Source: Granulosicoccus sp036478595 (GTDB lineage Bacteria; Pseudomonadota; Gammaproteobacteria; Granulosicoccales; Granulosicoccaceae). From it: DNA of 64,000 bases. The stretch covers positions 3,958 to 67,957 of the forward strand of contig JAZGEF010000059.1 of assembly GCA_036478595.1 (NCBI GenBank). The letters are read 5' to 3'. Of this stretch, positions 9,367 to 18,314 are shown piece after piece (the stretch's first letter is position 1; the number at the start of each line of letters is the position of its first letter). The notes under the pieces are model-generated. The model made no database searches, was not told where the DNA came from, and saw only the letters and a list, made by a program, of their open reading frames with translations. The position numbers and the translations under genes were made by a program.

Positions 9367-9395
9367 TTGTATACAAGAATATATTCAAGAGCCAA
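9367..9395 (-). promoter_or_regulatory. Predicted sigma70 promoter of the ligA operon with an overlapping operator
   Basis: Read leftward, TTGGCT (9395-9390) and TATACA (9373-9368) are separated by 16 bp and lie about 40 bp before ligA. The perfect palindrome TTGTATACAA (9367-9376) covers the -10 box, and a second palindrome GAATATATTC (9377-9386) adjoins it. This is a sensible place for repression by the divergently encoded GntR-family protein. Seen in sequence; function inferred. Confidence 0.6.
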
Positions 9396-9429
9396 TGATT
9401 TGCTAAAATTGGGCTGAACAAGCACAATA

Positions 9430-9439
9430 ATGTATACAT
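9430..9439. promoter_or_regulatory. Second GTATAC palindrome over the regulator start codon
   Basis: ATGTATACAT is a perfect 10-bp palindrome sharing the GTATAC core of the site at 9367-9376. It overlaps the ATG of the GntR gene by two bases (9438-9439), so binding here would autoregulate. It is probably the second half of a two-site operator. Confidence 0.55.
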
Positions 9440-10178
9440 GAAGAAAACGATCAACAGCCAAACCAACCACTCGCAAACAGAGCGAGGCTTGAGGGAATTG
9501 CGCAGCAGAATTATTGCCGGGCATTGGCCTGCGGGCAGTAAACTGCGCGAAGTGCCCTTATCTGAGTCGTTGGGTGTATCGCGCACACCATTAAGAGCGG
9601 CATTATTAAAACTTGAGCAAGAAGGTTTAGTCGAGCGCTCTGGCGCTGGTTATACGGTGCGAGGATTTTCACTCGAAGACGCTTACGTTGCGATCGAGCT
9701 ACGCGGCGTTATTGAAGGTACCGCCGCTCGTACGGCAGCTGAGCGTGGTGTAACAACAGCGGAGCTAGTTGCGATTAAACAAACCGTAGCCGCCATTGAT
9801 ACCATCCTTGAACAAGACACAATAGACGGCTATGCGGCTCTTAATGATCAGTTTCACGATCAGCTTGCTGAGCTTGCTGATAACAAACTCATTAAACGTG
9901 AAGTAGAACGAGCCAGTCAATTGCCTTTCGCGGCACCGAGTGCGTTTTCATCTAATAGCGATGACCTTGCCAGATTCAAAACATCACTAGTTGTTGGTCA
10001 ACAGCACCATCATGCACTGGTACAAGCTATTGAGCGGGGCGAAGGCGCTCGAGCTGATGCGCTGGCGCGTGAGCATGCGCAGTTAGGCAGAGCTAATATA
10101 GAAATAGCCTACTTAGAGCGCGCTGAAAATGACCGAGCAGTGCCGCAGTTGGCACTAGTCACTGCAGAGCAATCATAA
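9438..10178 (+). CDS. GntR/FCD-family transcriptional regulator of the protocatechuate cluster
   Basis: 246 residues. An N-terminal winged helix-turn-helix covers about residues 15-75 (LRSRIIAGHWPAG; LSESLGVSRTPLRAALLKLE; GLVERSGAGYTVRGF). A helical FCD ligand-binding domain (about 85-220) has the usual conserved Asp/His pattern (LNDQFHDQLAELADN). FCD regulators bind carboxylic acids, so a pathway intermediate is a likely effector. The gene is divergent from ligA and its TAATG junction overlaps pobA, placing regulator and hydroxylase in one transcript. Palindromes at 9367 and 9430 are the candidate operators. Confidence 0.9.
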   Translation: MKKTINSQTNHSQTERGLRELRSRIIAGHWPAGSKLREVPLSESLGVSRTPLRAALLKLEQEGLVERSGAGYTVRGFSLEDAYVAIELRGVIEGTAARTAAERGVTTAELVAIKQTVAAIDTILEQDTIDGYAALNDQFHDQLAELADNKLIKREVERASQLPFAAPSAFSSNSDDLARFKTSLVVGQQHHHALVQAIERGEGARADALAREHAQLGRANIEIAYLERAENDRAVPQLALVTAEQS

Positions 10179-11347
10179 TGCGCGTACAAGTTGCCATTAT
10201 CGGAGGTGGGCCTTCAGGGTTATTGCTGGGTCAACTTCTGCATAAATCCGGTATTGACACGATAGTGCTGGAGCGCAAAACGCGCGAGTACGTTCTTAGC
10301 CGTATTCGAGCCGGCGTTTTGGAGCGAGGCTTTGTTGAATTAATGGAAGAAGCAGGGGCTGCAGATCGCTTGCATGCGGAGTCGTTTACCCACAACGGTG
10401 TGGTGTTTTCAAGCAACAACGGTCATTTTGATCTGTCGTTTGATAAGTACATTAACCGGCCGATGACTGTATACGGCCAAACAGAGCTAACACGTGACTT
10501 ATATGATGCAAGAGAACACGTAGGTGCAGAAACCCTATTCAATGTTGTTGGAGTCACGCTCAACGATCTCAAAACAAAGTCGCCCAGCATTGATTGCGTA
10601 GTAGATGGAGAATCTATTCATATAGATTGCGATTACATAGCGGGGTGTGATGGATTTCATGGCGTTTGTCGTCAGCACATCCCAAAAGACAAACGTAAGG
10701 AATACATAAAAGAATATCCGTTCGGATGGCTGGGTATCTTGTCAGAAACTGCGCCAGTACATGAGGAGCTTGTTTACAGTAACTCAGACAGAGGTTTTGC
10801 ACTGTGTTCCATGCGCAATCAACACTTAAGCCGCTACTATATCCAATGCGATATCAACGACAGCGTTGATAACTGGAGTGATGCCGCATTTTGGGATGAG
10901 CTAAAACGTCGTATACCCGAACAATTCGCCGATCAAATCGAAACTGGCCCATCAACTGAAAAATCCATTGCGCCATTACGCTCCTTTGTGTGCGAACCCA
11001 TGCAGTGGGGTAATTTATTTTTATGTGGTGACGCCGCCCATATTGTGCCGCCCACTGGTGCTAAAGGGCTCAATACCGCTGCATCAGATGTACGTTATTT
11101 GTATCGGGCTTTAAAACAACACTACGCCAATAAGGATTCGAGTGGGCTGGAAAGCTATTCGCAAACAGCACTAGACAGAGTCTGGAAAGTCGAACGGTTC
11201 AGTTGGTGGATGACATCCATCTTACATCGATTTCCGGATCAATCAGGCTTTGATATCAAAATACAGCAAGCGGAAATTGCCTTTCTACAACAAAATGAGG
11301 CGGCTCAGGCAAGCCTTGCGATTAATTACGTTGGCCTGCCTTATTAA
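10178..11347 (+). CDS. pobA: 4-hydroxybenzoate 3-monooxygenase (PobA)
   Basis: A 389-residue class A flavoprotein hydroxylase that makes protocatechuate from 4-hydroxybenzoate with NADPH and O2. FAD motifs: GGGPSGLLLGQLL (residues about 9-21), the DG motif GCDGFHGVCR (about 160-169) and the GD motif FLCGDAAHIVPPTGAKGLN (about 282-300). The size matches P. fluorescens PobA (394). It overlaps the regulator gene by one base and precedes ligJ by 30 bp. It feeds the lig operon on the other strand. Confidence 0.96.
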   Translation: MRVQVAIIGGGPSGLLLGQLLHKSGIDTIVLERKTREYVLSRIRAGVLERGFVELMEEAGAADRLHAESFTHNGVVFSSNNGHFDLSFDKYINRPMTVYGQTELTRDLYDAREHVGAETLFNVVGVTLNDLKTKSPSIDCVVDGESIHIDCDYIAGCDGFHGVCRQHIPKDKRKEYIKEYPFGWLGILSETAPVHEELVYSNSDRGFALCSMRNQHLSRYYIQCDINDSVDNWSDAAFWDELKRRIPEQFADQIETGPSTEKSIAPLRSFVCEPMQWGNLFLCGDAAHIVPPTGAKGLNTAASDVRYLYRALKQHYANKDSSGLESYSQTALDRVWKVERFSWWMTSILHRFPDQSGFDIKIQQAEIAFLQQNEAAQASLAINYVGLPY

Positions 11348-11377
11348 GGTGTTGCTGACAGATGAAGAGATGAACCT

Positions 11378-12400
11378 ATGATTATCGATTGCCACGGTCA
11401 CTACACAACAGCGCCGGCGGCCCATCAATCTTGGCGCGACGCGCAGACAGCAGCGCTAAGCGATGCCGCTTTGTCAGTGCCGCCCTATGGTGACATCACT
11501 GATGATGAAATTTGTGAGACGGTTGAAACCAACCAATTGCGCCTACAACAAGAGCGCGGAGCGGATCTAACGTTGTTCTCGCCACGCGCATCGGCGATGG
11601 GGCATCACATTGGTGATGGTAACGTCAGCATGACGTGGACGCGAGCGTGTAATGATCTTATCTACCGTGTGTGCGAGCTATACCCTCAAAACTTTGCCCC
11701 GGTATGTCAACTTCCGCAGTCGCCCGGTGCATCATTGGATGGGTCAATAGCGGAATTAAAGCGCTGCGTTAATGAGCTCGGTTTTGTTGGTTGTAATGTA
11801 AACCCGGATCCATCCGGTGGACATTGGACATCCAAACCACTTACCAACAAATACTGGTATCCCCTTTTTGAGGCAATGGTGGAACTTGATGTGCCCGCAA
11901 TGGTGCATGTATCCAGTTCATGTAATGAAAATTTCCATGCAACGGGTGCGCACTACATTAATGCTGATACCACAGCATTCATGCAATTTATCCAAGGCGA
12001 TCTATTTACTGACTTCCCCAATTTGCGATTTATCATTCCACACGGGGGTGGGGCGGTGCCGTACCACTGGGGCCGTTACCGTGGATTGGCGGACATGCTC
12101 AAAAAACCTCTATTAAAAACACATGTAATGGAGAACGTCTACTTTGATACCTGTGTTTACCACCAACCGGGTATTGATCTATTGGTTAACGTTATCGATC
12201 ACAAGAATATTTTGTTTGGTTCTGAAATGGTGGGTGCCGTCAGAGGTATCGATCCAGAAACCGGTCAATATTTTGATGACACTAAACGCTATATCGATGC
12301 ATTGCTGATAAGTGATGGAATAAAACAAGATATATTTGAGAATAATGTGCGTCGTGTATTTCCGCGCCTGGATGTTCGCTTGAAGGCGCAAGGCCGTTAG
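11378..12400 (+). CDS. ligJ: 4-oxalomesaconate hydratase (LigJ)
   Basis: 340 residues, amidohydrolase-2 family. It hydrates 4-oxalomesaconate to 4-carboxy-4-hydroxy-2-oxoadipate. The start MIIDCHGHYTTAP contains the H-x-H metal motif, and later zinc ligands fit HVSSS (about 185) and IPHGGGAVPYHWGR (about 225). The start and length match Sphingobium LigJ as I recall it. A purine-rich stretch (GATGAAGAGATGAA) before the ATG serves as ribosome-binding site. Last gene of the rightward gntR-pobA-ligJ unit. It completes the pathway, whose other enzymes are all on the minus strand. Confidence 0.92.
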   Translation: MIIDCHGHYTTAPAAHQSWRDAQTAALSDAALSVPPYGDITDDEICETVETNQLRLQQERGADLTLFSPRASAMGHHIGDGNVSMTWTRACNDLIYRVCELYPQNFAPVCQLPQSPGASLDGSIAELKRCVNELGFVGCNVNPDPSGGHWTSKPLTNKYWYPLFEAMVELDVPAMVHVSSSCNENFHATGAHYINADTTAFMQFIQGDLFTDFPNLRFIIPHGGGAVPYHWGRYRGLADMLKKPLLKTHVMENVYFDTCVYHQPGIDLLVNVIDHKNILFGSEMVGAVRGIDPETGQYFDDTKRYIDALLISDGIKQDIFENNVRRVFPRLDVRLKAQGR

Positions 12401-12432
12401 TTTCCGATGAAAGTACCAAAAGACACTACTAA

Positions 12433-12481
12433 CGCCACTCAGTGATCGGCCCGCCAGATGAAGTAATGTAACCGAGTGGCG
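12433..12481 (+). terminator. Possible terminator hairpin after ligJ
   Basis: CGCCACTC (12433-12440) pairs perfectly with GAGTGGCG (12474-12481) across a 33-nt loop, and CATTTTG follows at 12484. The long loop and weak T-run make this a low-confidence intrinsic terminator. The rest of the gap 12401-12741 shows no gene, only AT-rich DNA leading to the next start. Confidence 0.35.
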
Positions 12482-12741
12482 CTCATTTTGTGCTCATGGT
12501 TATTCAAACAAACGTTTAAATTTTGGATAACATCAAACTTGCGCACCGGTAGTAAGGCAACTAACCCCCCCATTAACACCGGTAATTATATTAGTACTGC
12601 GTTGGCAGCGGTAACCCTAATTTGATGTTCCTAAGCCACAGTGTTATTTAACGTCAACGACAGAAGCACTGATGTTATTACCGCAGTGCTGGCCGGAAGC
12701 GATAACAAATCAATAATTATCTAACAGGAACGTTCACAAGT

Positions 12742-15687
12742 GTGTGCACGATCTGCCGATTTATGGCTATGGACGGTAGCAAGCGACAACTAACGATGCC
12801 AAAACATAATTTGCGTGATACCGAATTACGCGGCCGATTAACCGTGTTATTCGATGGCAGTGATGAGGAACGAGTGCGAATCGAGACACTCGCGGAGCGT
12901 ATTAGTACGCCTGTGCTATTTCGATTTGCACCCCTTGGCGAGATATTCGTACAAGATGTAGGTCTTAACGATACAGACATTGTTATTGTTTCGCTCAACG
13001 ATGGAACCCGGTTGCAAGAGCGACTGGATACCATCGAGATACTCAAACTACAGACGCCGATTGTAGTCATGTGTGCACAAAATCATCATCTTCGAGCGCT
13101 AGAGGGGATTCGCCGAGGTGCTAGTGATTGGTTAGTGGATGGTATAGCTGATGAAGATGCATTTGGAGATCTGCTAGACCGAGTGCTGAGTATGTTTGCG
13201 CAACGAATGCAAATCCAGAACAACATAAGATTATATCAGTCGGTAGCTGATGATCAGTTCGATTTAATTTGCCGATTTCGTCCGGATGGTGCGCTAACTT
13301 TTGTAAACAGAGCCTACGCAGAATTTTTCAATTGCCAGGTGGAAGAACTCCAGGGGAAATCATTCCTGCTCAATGTGTTAAAAACTGAACACCAACGGGT
13401 ACTCGGCCAATTAGCAGCACTGACGCCTAATGCACCATCCTCATCATTCGATCATCCTGAAAACGTAGATGGTCATGTTAGGTGGTATCAGTGGACAGAC
13501 TCCGCGGTATTCGACGCGGACGGGAAGGTTATTGAGTACCAATCGATAGCGACCGATATCACGGTAAGACGCAATGCCGAACAGGCAGCAACGGACAACG
13601 AAGCGCGATACCGAGCGCTTTATGAAAACGCACCGGTCATGATGCATGTTATTGACAACGACGGATTGCTCCAGAGCGTGAATCGGTGTTGGTTAGACTT
13701 GCTCGATTACACAGAGCCCGACGTGCTTGGCAAACGTTCTACTAGCTTCTTGAGCGAAGAGTCTCAACAAGTGGCCGCTGTAAAAATTAAACGAATATCC
13801 CAGGGCGAGGAGGTGCGCAATGCCGCTCTGCAGTTTCGGCACAGGGAGGGCAAACTGCTTGACGTGCTGGTAACAGCAACGGCCATACGTGACGCAGTCG
13901 GGGAAATATATGGGATTGTAATGATAGGCGTTGAGGTTACTGAACGCATACAAGCGCGACGTGAACTAGAGAAAGAAAAAGAGCGACTACGAATAACGCT
14001 TGCGTCGATAGGCGACGCCGTCATTACAACCGATCACAATGACATGGTCGACTACCTTAATCCGGCTGCTGAATCGTTAACGGGCTGGTCTGGCGCCAAG
14101 GCTTATGGCCACAGATTGGGTGAAGTGTTTGATCCTCAAGATGCCTACTCACACCTGCCTAAGCCGGCTGATCTTTTGGACTATACATTAACTGCTGATC
14201 CTATCTCGGCTCGGCTTTTCCATCGTCATCGGCAAGAGGAAGCCATAGTCGAATTCACTATTGCTCCAATAAAATCTGCTGATGGAGGCTCTCTAGGTCG
14301 TGTCCTGGTGTTTCGAGATACTACTGAGGCAAAGGCTTTGGCAGATCGCTTGAGCTATCAAGCTAGCCATGATCCGCTGACTGGATTGCTTAATCGAAGA
14401 GCATTTGAAGAACAACTACAGCAGGGCCTTGAAACTAACGCAGAGGGCACTGCTCACGTTTTGTGCTTCCTTGATCTTGATCGTTTCAAGCTAGTCAACG
14501 ATTCCTGTGGCCATGAGGCTGGAGATCGTGTGCTCTGCAATATCACTGAGCTTATGCAATCTCGGTTACGTCAGCATGACACGCTCTCGAGGCTGGGTGG
14601 GGATGAGTTCGCGGTGTTGTTTCATCGCTGCGCCGAAGAAACGGCTCGTGAACTTGCAGATGCTATTCGAGCCGACGTGGCGGCCTACCGGTTTTCCTCC
14701 CAAGAACACGTGTTTTCTTTTGGTGTGAGTATTGGCATGGTTGTTCTGCGCAATGATTTCACTGTGTCCAGCGCTCTGCGTGCTGCCGACAGTGCCTGTT
14801 ACACGGCGAAAGCTGCTGGTAGAAACAGAGTGCATTTCAGCAGAGATGAAGATGTCACATCCAGTCGCGAGGGCGACGATTCTATTTGGGCACAACGGGT
14901 TACTGATGCACTCGATGAAGGACGTTTCGTTTTGCTGGCCCAGCCAATAGAACGAGGGGTGTCAGGGGCTGATAGCGGTGCTTGCTTTGAGGTATTGGTA
15001 CGCATGCTTGATGAAGATGACAGCTTGATACCACCCAATTTATTTATACCTGCGGCCGAGCGTTTCGGCCTGATGAGTCGGCTCGATCGTTGGGTTATAG
15101 AACATGTATTTGACTGGCTCGTGGCACACCATGCGGATCTAGATAACCTTGATCACTGTGCTATCAATTTGTCAGGCCGATCACTTGACGAGCCCGGGTT
15201 TTTGGCATTTGTGGAGGCAGCGCTGGATTCGACCGGTGTACCTCCTAACAAAGTTTGTTTCGAAGTCACAGAGACAGCTGCAATTTCTAGTTTGGATGCA
15301 GCGTTACAATTTATGCTCATCCTAAAAAAGCGTGGCTGTCTTTTTTCTCTGGACGATTTTGGTAGCGGTTTGTCTTCATTTGCGTACCTACGATCTTTAC
15401 CGGTCGACTACCTCAAGATTGATGGCGTATTTGTCAGAGACATCCTGGATGATGAAACTGATCTTGCAATGGTTCGCGCGATCAATGAGATTGGGCACGT
15501 TCTGGGCAAACAAACTGTTGCAGAATATGTCGAAAACGACTCGATTCGTGCAGTGCTAGTTGAGCTCGGCGTCGACTGGGTGCAAGGCTACGGCGTAGGT
15601 AAACCCATACCTCTTGAGGTGCATTGGGAAGAAGCTGTAAGCCCTGGTAGCTCGGATGGCCAATTGAAACCACCAAAGGCGGCATAA
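12742..15687 (+). CDS. Cyclic-di-GMP signalling protein: receiver-like domain, PAS repeats, GGDEF and EAL
   Basis: A 981-residue protein. Residues about 30-150 resemble a response-regulator receiver (VLFDGSDEERVRIE; VIVSLNDGTR). Three PAS/PAC units follow (about 165-280, 285-405, 415-535), the third followed by a GGDEF domain with intact RLGGDEFAV. A C-terminal EAL domain spans about 730-965. The EAL signature reads EVL in FEVLVRM, but the other catalytic positions look intact: NLS, EVTE, LDDFGSG, YLKIDG, E in VAEYVE and QGYG. It probably makes and degrades c-di-GMP in response to a PAS signal. I take the GTG at 12742 (AGGAA 11 nt upstream); an ATG at 12763 is an alternative. No membrane segment, so cytoplasmic. 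Confidence 0.9.
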   Translation: MCTICRFMAMDGSKRQLTMPKHNLRDTELRGRLTVLFDGSDEERVRIETLAERISTPVLFRFAPLGEIFVQDVGLNDTDIVIVSLNDGTRLQERLDTIEILKLQTPIVVMCAQNHHLRALEGIRRGASDWLVDGIADEDAFGDLLDRVLSMFAQRMQIQNNIRLYQSVADDQFDLICRFRPDGALTFVNRAYAEFFNCQVEELQGKSFLLNVLKTEHQRVLGQLAALTPNAPSSSFDHPENVDGHVRWYQWTDSAVFDADGKVIEYQSIATDITVRRNAEQAATDNEARYRALYENAPVMMHVIDNDGLLQSVNRCWLDLLDYTEPDVLGKRSTSFLSEESQQVAAVKIKRISQGEEVRNAALQFRHREGKLLDVLVTATAIRDAVGEIYGIVMIGVEVTERIQARRELEKEKERLRITLASIGDAVITTDHNDMVDYLNPAAESLTGWSGAKAYGHRLGEVFDPQDAYSHLPKPADLLDYTLTADPISARLFHRHRQEEAIVEFTIAPIKSADGGSLGRVLVFRDTTEAKALADRLSYQASHDPLTGLLNRRAFEEQLQQGLETNAEGTAHVLCFLDLDRFKLVNDSCGHEAGDRVLCNITELMQSRLRQHDTLSRLGGDEFAVLFHRCAEETARELADAIRADVAAYRFSSQEHVFSFGVSIGMVVLRNDFTVSSALRAADSACYTAKAAGRNRVHFSRDEDVTSSREGDDSIWAQRVTDALDEGRFVLLAQPIERGVSGADSGACFEVLVRMLDEDDSLIPPNLFIPAAERFGLMSRLDRWVIEHVFDWLVAHHADLDNLDHCAINLSGRSLDEPGFLAFVEAALDSTGVPPNKVCFEVTETAAISSLDAALQFMLILKKRGCLFSLDDFGSGLSSFAYLRSLPVDYLKIDGVFVRDILDDETDLAMVRAINEIGHVLGKQTVAEYVENDSIRAVLVELGVDWVQGYGVGKPIPLEVHWEEAVSPGSSDGQLKPPKAA

Positions 15688-15705
15688 CGTTAAACGTTGT
15701 TGTGT

Positions 15706-15921
15706 CTAACTGTAGGATGCCACTAAGTCTCCAATACGGTTTTCATCGGGAGTAACACCAAATCCAATGCCCGTTGGAACGTTGAAAGATCCATGATCAA
15801 CTTCGATACCGTTTTCTGGGTCGTAGTGTTCGTCGATATAGTTACCAGAGATCCAAACGCCTTCCAGCATTTCAGGCTTGACTGTCGCGCCCGCGTGAAA
15901 TATTGCAGCCGTGGTTACCAT
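15706..15921 (-). pseudogene. C-terminal fragment of an enolase-superfamily (mandelate racemase/muconate lactonizing-like) enzyme
   Basis: About 71 codons from an ATG at 15921. The end of the product (FNVPTGIGFGVTPDENRIGDLV) matches the extreme C-terminus typical of MR/MLE enzymes, which are about 370 residues long. The barrel and its catalytic Lys/Asp/Glu residues are absent, so it cannot be active. The same frame remains open a little further upstream, inside rraA. It overlaps the rraA stop as TGATG and could still be translated by coupling. I read it as a deletion remnant. Confidence 0.6.
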
Positions 15922-16412
15922 CAAACGGAATGAGGTGGCAAGGCGGCGGCCGTGACAATCACTCCATCAGTATCAGTGTAAACATAATCACCTGGATTAA
16001 AATTTGCTCCACCGAAAGAGATTGAAATGTCGCGTGTACCTTGAGTCACGGGAATGAATTTTTTGGAACAAGTCCCCAAGGCATAAAGTGCTACTGGAAT
16101 ATCTTTGATCTGTTGTGTATCTCTAACATATCCATTTACGATGATCCCTGCGTAACCATTTTTAAGAGCGAACTTCATTAGATTTTCGCCTACGATCGCG
16201 TAGTAGGCCTGATCAGAATCCACGACAACCACTTTGCCTGTGCCATCCTCATCTCGTAATAGTGTGATGAGATCGCTATTGTTGCGGTCCAGCCGAATGG
16301 TGACTACTTCGCCTTGGCACATGGCCGCGCCACCGTAGTTGGAGTACCCCGGGCCCAGTACCGACACTTTGTCGGGGTGGTTATCACAAAAATCTGCAGT
16401 GTATTCGGCCAT
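15921..16412 (-). CDS. rraA: RraA, regulator of ribonuclease E activity
   Basis: 163 residues, close to the 161 of E. coli RraA, and matching it in layout from TADFCDNHPDKVSVLGPGYSNYGG at the start to NFNPGDYVYTDTDGVIV at the end. (The first motif is four residues longer than needed to recognise the start.) The start is placed at the ATG at 16412, since the frame upstream to 16568 has no family similarity and runs into the divergent gene. E. coli RraA binds RNase E and lowers its activity. The core GIIVNGYVRDTQQI is the fold's ligand loop. It is distinct from the 230-residue RraA-fold aldolase LigK at 6429. Only a gene fragment lies downstream. Confidence 0.85.
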   Translation of the reverse strand: MAEYTADFCDNHPDKVSVLGPGYSNYGGAAMCQGEVVTIRLDRNNSDLITLLRDEDGTGKVVVVDSDQAYYAIVGENLMKFALKNGYAGIIVNGYVRDTQQIKDIPVALYALGTCSKKFIPVTQGTRDISISFGGANFNPGDYVYTDTDGVIVTAAALPPHSV

Positions 16413-16539
16413 TCTTCGTTCTCTAAGTAAGGTGTTAAACCTGATCAATAGCTGTTTAATGCCAAATTCTACCACCTCAGCTTCGCTGGGCAGGGTGTCT
16501 TTTGATACTATGATCGGCTGGATATAAGGCACATAAAGA

Positions 16540-16953
16540 ATGAAAGTCGTTACGGGTGTAATTGGCAATGATATCCACGTTGTTGCTAACCGATTAATGG
16601 ATCTATCGCTTAATGCGAGAGGCTACGAGGTGTTCAATTTAGGCGTGAATACCTACTTAGAAGAGTTCTTCGATGCCGTGGTGGAGACAGGGGCTGAGAT
16701 TCTGCTGATATCCTCGCTTAACGGTGAGGCCGAGGGCTGGGGACGAGAAGTCAATTTACTCAAAGCCAAGTACAACAATCTCGACAATCTAATCATGATG
16801 ATTGGTGGCAACCTTACGGTGGGTAGTGGCAACGCAGAAGATATCGTGCCGCGTTATATCAACTATGGCTTCGACCTGGTGTGTCATCAGGTGGATTTGA
16901 ACACGGGTTTAGACATGCTCGAAACTTACATCCAGGAACTCAAGCGAACATGA
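16540..16953 (+). CDS. glmS: Glutamate mutase (methylaspartate mutase) small subunit, B12-binding
   Basis: A 137-residue cobalamin-binding Rossmann domain. With the large subunit it interconverts L-glutamate and (2S,3S)-3-methylaspartate by an adenosylcobalamin radical mechanism. The B12 motif D-x-H-x-x-G appears as D-I-H-V-V-A at residues 11-16: Asp and His (the lower cobalt ligand) are kept, but Gly is Ala. SSLNGE and MMIGGNLTVGSG follow where the family has SSLYGQ and VGGN. First of four overlapping genes and divergent from rraA across 127 bp. The gene overlaps the next by ATGA. Confidence 0.92.
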   Translation: MKVVTGVIGNDIHVVANRLMDLSLNARGYEVFNLGVNTYLEEFFDAVVETGAEILLISSLNGEAEGWGREVNLLKAKYNNLDNLIMMIGGNLTVGSGNAEDIVPRYINYGFDLVCHQVDLNTGLDMLETYIQELKRT

Positions 16954-18314
16954 GCCAATTACAGGAAGAACGAGAGATCATCCTTGGTAACGAAAATGTA
17001 GATTCGTTTGATTTTGACGAAGTACGCGAATTTGTAAAGGGTGCTGACGAGAAGTTATTTATCTCTCATCACTTTGCTAAAAAGGAAAAAATGCTGGTAC
17101 AGCCTCGCGGTGGTTTCCCAAGCTACGAAAAGCAGTTTGCCTTGTACGAATTTTTTGTTGATGCCAATGTTGATGTGCTGCCACTAACAATTGACTCCAA
17201 CACGCGGCTTAACGACTACGTAACAGCCAAAAAAATGTTGCGCTTAAGCGAAGCGAATGAAGTCGACATGCTAAACGGTTACCCATTAATTAATCATGGA
17301 TACCGTAGCACGCGCAAAATGATGACGCACTTTAATCACCCGGTAAGCCTGCGTCACGGCACTCCGGACGCGCGATTATTAATCGAAATCGCCATTGCTT
17401 CAGGCATCTTTGAAATCGAAGGTGGACCAATCACCTATTTGCTTCCATACTCTAAAAACTTCCCACTAGATAAAGCATTCCTGTATTGGAAGTACGTAGA
17501 GCGAGTCTGTGCTGACTACTCAACACTCAACAAACCGATCAATCGAGAATCCTTCGGGCCGCTAACCGCAACCCTGGTACCGCCATCAATTACGATCGTT
17601 ATCCAATTACTGGAGATGCTGCTGTCATTGGAGGAGGGCGTTAAGTCTTTTTCAGTCTCGTTTGCCCAGCAAGGGTCGATGATCCAGGACATCGTTACAG
17701 GCACAGTCACGCGTAAGCTTGCTGATCACTATGCCGCTCAAATCGATTGTGAAGATGCGGTGATCAATCTCGTCTATCACCAGTGGATGGGCGCATTTCC
17801 AATGAATAGAGACTCCGCTGATCAACTCATCAATATGTCTACTGTTATCGCATCAATGTGTGGCGCTGATAAGATCATCACCAAAACACGCGAAGAAGCC
17901 GTTGGTATCCCTACTAAAGAAGCCAATGCACAAACTGTGGCAAACACGCAGTACACACTAAACATTCTTAGTGGCTTGCCTGCCGTGGTGGACGAGCAGG
18001 AGGAAGAGATACTGACAGCTGAGGTGCATGCAATTATGGAAGCGGTATTTAATGACCCAGCAGACACGCTTTGGCGAAAAGTGTTTAACTCGATTAAGAG
18101 TGGCATCATTGATGTCCCGTTCTCCCCGCATATTATTAATCACAACAAGATGATCACCATTCGTGACCCTCAAAAGAACATCCGAATTATTGAGCGAGGG
18201 AATGTACCCATACCTAATCGTTGTTATGAATACGAAAAATCGTGCTGCAATCTGAACAAAGACACCACTAGTATCGTAAATGACATTATTCGCGATATTG
18301 GAATAATGCAGTGA
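16950..18314 (+). CDS. glmE: Glutamate mutase (methylaspartate mutase) large subunit
   Basis: 454 residues; a TIM-barrel radical mutase subunit, slightly shorter than the roughly 480 of Clostridium GlmE/MutE. Conserved blocks visible: QPRGGFPSYEKQ (about 50), NGYPLINHGYRSTR (about 109), LRHGTPDARLLIEIAIASG (about 130-148), SVSFAQQGSMIQDI (about 230) and HQWMGAFPMNRD (about 275). I chose the ATG at 16950, which overlaps the glmS stop; the open frame upstream to 16881 only shadows glmS. It overlaps mutL by GTGA. Expected partners are GlmS and adenosylcobalamin. Confidence 0.92.
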   Translation: MSQLQEEREIILGNENVDSFDFDEVREFVKGADEKLFISHHFAKKEKMLVQPRGGFPSYEKQFALYEFFVDANVDVLPLTIDSNTRLNDYVTAKKMLRLSEANEVDMLNGYPLINHGYRSTRKMMTHFNHPVSLRHGTPDARLLIEIAIASGIFEIEGGPITYLLPYSKNFPLDKAFLYWKYVERVCADYSTLNKPINRESFGPLTATLVPPSITIVIQLLEMLLSLEEGVKSFSVSFAQQGSMIQDIVTGTVTRKLADHYAAQIDCEDAVINLVYHQWMGAFPMNRDSADQLINMSTVIASMCGADKIITKTREEAVGIPTKEANAQTVANTQYTLNILSGLPAVVDEQEEEILTAEVHAIMEAVFNDPADTLWRKVFNSIKSGIIDVPFSPHIINHNKMITIRDPQKNIRIIERGNVPIPNRCYEYEKSCCNLNKDTTSIVNDIIRDIGIMQ

